A stretch of 64,000 nt of DNA from Miniphocaeibacter sp012841535. Its GTDB lineage: Bacteria > Bacillota > Clostridia > Tissierellales > Peptoniphilaceae. Location: NCBI RefSeq assembly GCF_049274025.1, contig NZ_JBASRV010000049.1; one strand, written 5' to 3'. The notes under the pieces were generated by a model that was given only the letters and a program-made list of their open reading frames with translations, was not told the DNA's origin and ran no database searches. The position numbers were made by a program, and so were the translations under genes. The stretch's first letter is position 1, and each line of letters begins with the position of its first letter. Shown piece by piece: positions 60,822-64,000 of this stretch.

Positions 60822-61784
60822 TTATTCCTCTTTACTTTCTAAATATTTTTGAAATAGTACTGCTCCTACAATAATAGCGCCTTTTATAGCACCTACTAGG
60901 AAAGAGTTTACTCCTTGCAAATTCAACATATTATTAATTATTCCCAATGTCATACAACCGAAAAATGTACCAATTATCTTTCCATGACCACCTGACATAC
61001 TAGTACCACCTATTACTACAGCTGCTATAGCATCCATTTCATAAGATAAGCCTGAAGAAGCTGAATTCATACTTCCTAGTCTAGAAGCTTCAATTATTGA
61101 AGCAAATGCTACAAGTATACCTGATAAAACATAAGTAATAATTATTATCTTTTTAGTATTTACTCCAGATAATTTAGTAGCTTGCTCATTACTACCTACA
61201 CCATAGATATATCTTCCTAAAGAAGTACTCCTCATTATAAAGGCCACAATTATTGTAAAAATTATCCAATATATTATAGGTAAAGGAATTATTCCAAATA
61301 ATTTACTATTTGAAATTGCTAGAAACCCATCTAATTTTGGTGCAGATGCTAGTATTCCACCACCATGGTAAAAATATTGTGTTAATGACCTATAGACATT
61401 TGTAGCGCCAAGTGTAACTATAAATGCTGGTATTTTAAATTTTGCTACTAAAAATCCGGACACAAATCCTGTAAAAAGTCCTAATGCAATTGAAACTAAT
61501 AAAGAAATTATTATACTATTGGTTCTATTAAAAACACTTATACCTATTAGTCCTGTTAATGCTAGTTGTGACCCTACTGATAAATCTATTCCACCGGTAA
61601 TAATAATCATAGTCATACCCAAAGCAACTATTCCAATTACTGCATTATTTAACATTACATTAGAAATATTTCTATAGTTTAAAAAAGTTGCTCCTTCCGT
61701 AATTAATGCTATTACTACTATAATTACAAAAGCAATAATAGGGCTATATTCCCTTAAATAATAATGCAATTTTTTATCCTTCAT
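60822..61784 (-). CDS. Sugar ABC transporter permease (RbsC-like)
   Basis: 320 residues, about eight to ten membrane helices. Family motifs: GGIDLSVGSQLALTG near 65-79, FIVTLGATNVYRSL, GVGSNEQATKLSGVN (EAA-like loop with SG) and AVVIGGTSMSGGHGKI near the end. It forms a homodimer with the double-ATPase subunit encoded upstream, overlapping by 11 nt. Confidence 0.93.
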   Translation of the reverse strand: MKDKKLHYYLREYSPIIAFVIIVVIALITEGATFLNYRNISNVMLNNAVIGIVALGMTMIIITGGIDLSVGSQLALTGLIGISVFNRTNSIIISLLVSIALGLFTGFVSGFLVAKFKIPAFIVTLGATNVYRSLTQYFYHGGGILASAPKLDGFLAISNSKLFGIIPLPIIYWIIFTIIVAFIMRSTSLGRYIYGVGSNEQATKLSGVNTKKIIIITYVLSGILVAFASIIEASRLGSMNSASSGLSYEMDAIAAVVIGGTSMSGGHGKIIGTFFGCMTLGIINNMLNLQGVNSFLVGAIKGAIIVGAVLFQKYLESKEE

Positions 61785-63267
61785 TTACTCCTCCTGTTGC
61801 AATGGTCATTATATGTTCTTCTGAAAAATCCTCTCTATTTAATTCGGCTTTTATTTCGCCATGAAACATAACATACGCCCTGTCACTTATCATCATAATT
61901 TCAGTTGCCTCACTAGATAGAACAAAAAAACTAATCCCTTCTTCTGTTAAATCCATAATATGATTATATATTTCAAATTTAGAACCTATGTCTACCCCTT
62001 GAGTAGGGTTATCTAAAATGACAATTTTAGGTTCTACACTAAGTGCTCTTGCTATTATTACTTTTTGTTGATTCCCACCGGAAAGGCTGAGTATTAAATC
62101 TTCAAAATTTTTCAGTTTTATATTTAATTTATCTCTAAATATCTCATTATTTTTTTTAACTTCTTTCTTATTAATAATTTTTAAACCTTTAAAGTTCGAT
62201 ATATTTAAATTATCTGAAATAGATAGATCTTTTATAATTCCATTCATCTTCCTATTTCTAGGTACATAAGCTATTCTATTTTTAATAGAGTGTACTGTTG
62301 ATTTACAAGTATATTCCTTTCCTTCTAAAAAAACCTGTCCCTCATATTTTGATTTATTACCATATATTGTTTCAAACAATTCACTTCTTCCATCACCTAA
62401 GAGGCCTGTTACTCCAACGATTTCCCCTTCTCTAATGTTTATATCTATATCTTTAAATTCTCTATGCCTACTTAGACCTTTTGTAGACAAAATTACTTTT
62501 CCTAAATTTCTACGTCTGTATATCTCAGTATTATCTAAATCCTTACCAATCATATGTCTAGCTAAATCATGCTCTTTCAACTCTTTATTTATTTGACCAT
62601 TTGCTACAACATTCCCATCTCGTAGGACTGTATAAGAATCACACAGGTCTAAAACTTCATTTAATTTATGTGAAATAAAAATTATTGAAATACCTTTTTT
62701 CTTTAAATTATTTAAAACTTTAAATAACTCTTCAATTTCATTATCTGTTAATGATGAAGTAGGCTCATCCATAATTAATACTTTTGAATTTTTCATAATT
62801 CCTTTAGATATTTCAATAACTTGTTGATAAGAAGCATCAAGACTATTTACTTTTACACTCGGATCAATATTTACATCTAATTGATTAAGAATTTTTACTG
62901 CTTCTTCATTCATTTTTTTGTTTTTTAATAAAAATTTATTCTTAATTTCCTGACCAAAAAACAAATTTTCTGCTACAGTTAAATCTGGTAGAAGTGCTAA
63001 CTCTTGATGTATAAAAGAAATTTTTCTTCGAAGTTCTAGCATTCCCTGCATATTATGTTCTATTTTCTTTCTATCAAAGATTATTTCTCCTAAGTCATAG
63101 TCTATTACACCACCTAAAATATTCATTAATGTGGTTTTTCCAGTTCCATTTTCACCTAATAAAGCATGTATTTCTCCTTTTTTTAATTTGAAATCTACAT
63201 TTTTTAAAACTTTATTACTAGAAAAAGACTTTTCTATTCCTAACATTTCTATTATAAATTCACTCAT
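61774..63267 (-). CDS. Sugar ABC transporter ATPase (RbsA/MglA-like, two domains)
   Basis: 497 residues with two ABC domains. The first has Walker A GENGTGKT at 38-45, a Walker B VLIMDEPTSSL and switch His in FISHKL. The second has the degenerate GLLGDGRSE P-loop, signature LSGGNQQKV and VILDNPTQGVD, as usual in the RbsA family where the second site is altered. It energises the RbsC-like permease; sugar unknown (ribose, galactose, autoinducer-2 or similar). Confidence 0.94.
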   Translation of the reverse strand: MSEFIIEMLGIEKSFSSNKVLKNVDFKLKKGEIHALLGENGTGKTTLMNILGGVIDYDLGEIIFDRKKIEHNMQGMLELRRKISFIHQELALLPDLTVAENLFFGQEIKNKFLLKNKKMNEEAVKILNQLDVNIDPSVKVNSLDASYQQVIEISKGIMKNSKVLIMDEPTSSLTDNEIEELFKVLNNLKKKGISIIFISHKLNEVLDLCDSYTVLRDGNVVANGQINKELKEHDLARHMIGKDLDNTEIYRRRNLGKVILSTKGLSRHREFKDIDINIREGEIVGVTGLLGDGRSELFETIYGNKSKYEGQVFLEGKEYTCKSTVHSIKNRIAYVPRNRKMNGIIKDLSISDNLNISNFKGLKIINKKEVKKNNEIFRDKLNIKLKNFEDLILSLSGGNQQKVIIARALSVEPKIVILDNPTQGVDIGSKFEIYNHIMDLTEEGISFFVLSSEATEIMMISDRAYVMFHGEIKAELNREDFSEEHIMTIATGGVNEG

Positions 63268-63284
63268 ATTTTCTTCCTTTCTAT

Positions 63285-63308
63285 AAAAAAGAGCCTTTGC
63301 AGGCTCTT
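63285..63308 (-). terminator. Intra-operon attenuator after the binding-protein gene
   Basis: On the minus strand AAGAGCC-6-GGCTCTT is followed by TTTTAT. It lies 5 bp after the binding protein stop and before the ATPase gene, so it should lower expression of the transporter genes relative to the binding protein. Confidence 0.75.
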
Positions 63309-63312
63309 ATCT

Positions 63313-64000
63313 TTAGTAAGGTGAATCATTATCCACATAATCTGCAGCATTATCATGGTTTATAATTTCCGGATCTATAAAATAATCTTTTTCAACATCT
63401 TTACCATCTTTTATTTCTACAGCTACTTCGATAGCATCATTTATCATCTTTGGACTATATGTTGCTGAGAATAAATTTATTGAACTTTCTGATTTGATTT
63501 TATCGATATATGCCTGACTTCCACCACATCCTGACATATATTTAATATCAGTTCTCCCAGCATCTTTTATTGCTTGTAAAAATCCTAAGGATGACTCATC
63601 ATCTATTGAAAATATTGCATCTATTTCCTTATTTGATACTAATAAATCTGAACCTGATTTTAATCCTTCCTCTTGGGTAAAGTTTGCTGTTTGAAATTCC
63701 ACTAATTCAATATCAGGATATTTCTCTGACATTACTTTTTTAAAATTATCTACTCTTTCTGTACTTACAGAACCTGCACTTGGAACATTATGTACTGCTA
63801 TTGTTCCTTTTCCTTCTAGTTTTTCTCCAAGATACTCAGCAACGGTACTTCCAACTTTAGGATTATTTCCTGTAACATAAGAATCATAGTCTACATCAAC
63901 TATCCTATCGAATAACACTAATTTTATTCCGGCATCAACTATTTTTTTTGCATAAGTAGATACCTCATCTGTTTGCGGTTCTAAAACTATAACTGAACAT
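63313..64000 (-). CDS. Periplasmic-binding-protein-like sugar receptor (RbsB type), N-terminus cut by window edge
   Basis: At least 229 codons are visible; the frame stays open to the right edge, reading VIVLEPQTDEVSTYAKKIVD before the first in-frame GTG. The visible part is the Peripla_BP_4 fold: DAGIKLVLFDRIV, the hinge AVHNVPSAGSVSTERVDNF, DAIFSIDDESSLGFLQAI and a C-terminal NDAIEVAVEIKDGK. In this bacterium it would be a lipoprotein; its signal lies outside the window. First gene of the sugar ABC operon. Confidence 0.93.
   Translation of the reverse strand, partial: CSVIVLEPQTDEVSTYAKKIVDAGIKLVLFDRIVDVDYDSYVTGNNPKVGSTVAEYLGEKLEGKGTIAVHNVPSAGSVSTERVDNFKKVMSEKYPDIELVEFQTANFTQEEGLKSGSDLLVSNKEIDAIFSIDDESSLGFLQAIKDAGRTDIKYMSGCGGSQAYIDKIKSESSINLFSATYSPKMINDAIEVAVEIKDGKDVEKDYFIDPEIINHDNAADYVDNDSPY

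Noticed and set aside
1..64000. CRISPR array or cas genes
   Set aside because: No regularly spaced repeats and no Cas-like proteins were seen on either strand.

Overview
The window comes from a low-GC Gram-positive anaerobe (Bacillota), probably an amino-acid-fermenting Tissierellia/Peptoniphilaceae-type bacterium. This rests on the very AT-rich sequence, purine-rich AGGAGG ribosome binding sites, lipobox lipoproteins, a CWB2-type surface protein, a clostridial split glycine dehydrogenase (gcvPA/gcvPB) operon with its own lipoamide dehydrogenase, and the neighbourhoods of whiA, cdaA-cdaR-glmM and tsaE-tsaB-rimI-tsaD. The species call is an inference; no 16S rRNA gene is present.

Layout. 1-2.4 kb: ferrous iron uptake (feoA-feoA-feoB, cut by the left edge) behind a near-consensus Fur box. 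2.5-5.1 kb: t6A tRNA-modification operon tsaE-tsaB-rimI-tsaD. 5.3-6.1 kb: riboflavin transporter ribU under an FMN riboswitch with an attenuator. 6.2-7.5 kb: M18 aminopeptidase. 7.5-12.6 kb: a two-component system divergent from an ABC ATPase with two permeases (the LnrJK-LnrLMN/YfiJKLMN layout). 12.6-19.6 kb: lipoproteins, an Asp/Glu racemase, an M28 peptidase, an unknown 180-residue protein, a small orphan ORF, a frameshifted membrane protein, decayed DNA and a CWB2 surface protein. 19.6-20.3 kb: an internally deleted serine recombinase beside tRNA-Pro(UGG). 20.4-25.4 kb: a second Lnr-like module. 25.8-41.2 kb: core genes (YczE-like protein, mtnN, mnmA, degV with an in-frame stop, cdaA-cdaR-glmM, yqeY-like gene, two PAP2 phosphatases, one with an apparent AUA start, a molybdopterin-binding protein, gcvT-H-PA-PB-lpd), followed by a Fe-S aldo/keto reductase.

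42.5-51.2 kb is an accessory island. It holds the tail of a giant conjugative-element helicase/methylase, a Tn3-family transposon (38-bp inverted repeats, tnpR, 3'-truncated tnpA) with no target duplication and mismatched flanks, a beheaded MacB-like ATPase, and a four-gene cluster. That cluster encodes a 65-residue Gly/Ser-rich peptide, a membrane-anchored 499-residue protein, an ABC ATPase and an FtsX-like permease. The peptide gene starts at the edge of a perfect 68-bp palindrome and is separated from its export genes by a perfect 21-bp hairpin. This is the best candidate for an undescribed, bacteriocin-like system.

51.2-64 kb: RR-HK-MarR operon, whiA and a NUDIX gene, cutC, M42 peptidase, three tandem paralogous lipoproteins, a serine hydrolase, and a sugar ABC operon (binding protein cut by the right edge, RbsA-like ATPase, RbsC-like permease) ending in a sugar-phosphate isomerase/epimerase.

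How it fits together: the core genes describe a peptide- and amino-acid-using anaerobe (several peptidases, full glycine cleavage, iron and riboflavin scavenging, c-di-AMP synthesis). The paired Lnr-like modules and the peptide/ABC cluster suggest competition through membrane-active compounds. No CRISPR array, rRNA or intact prophage was seen.
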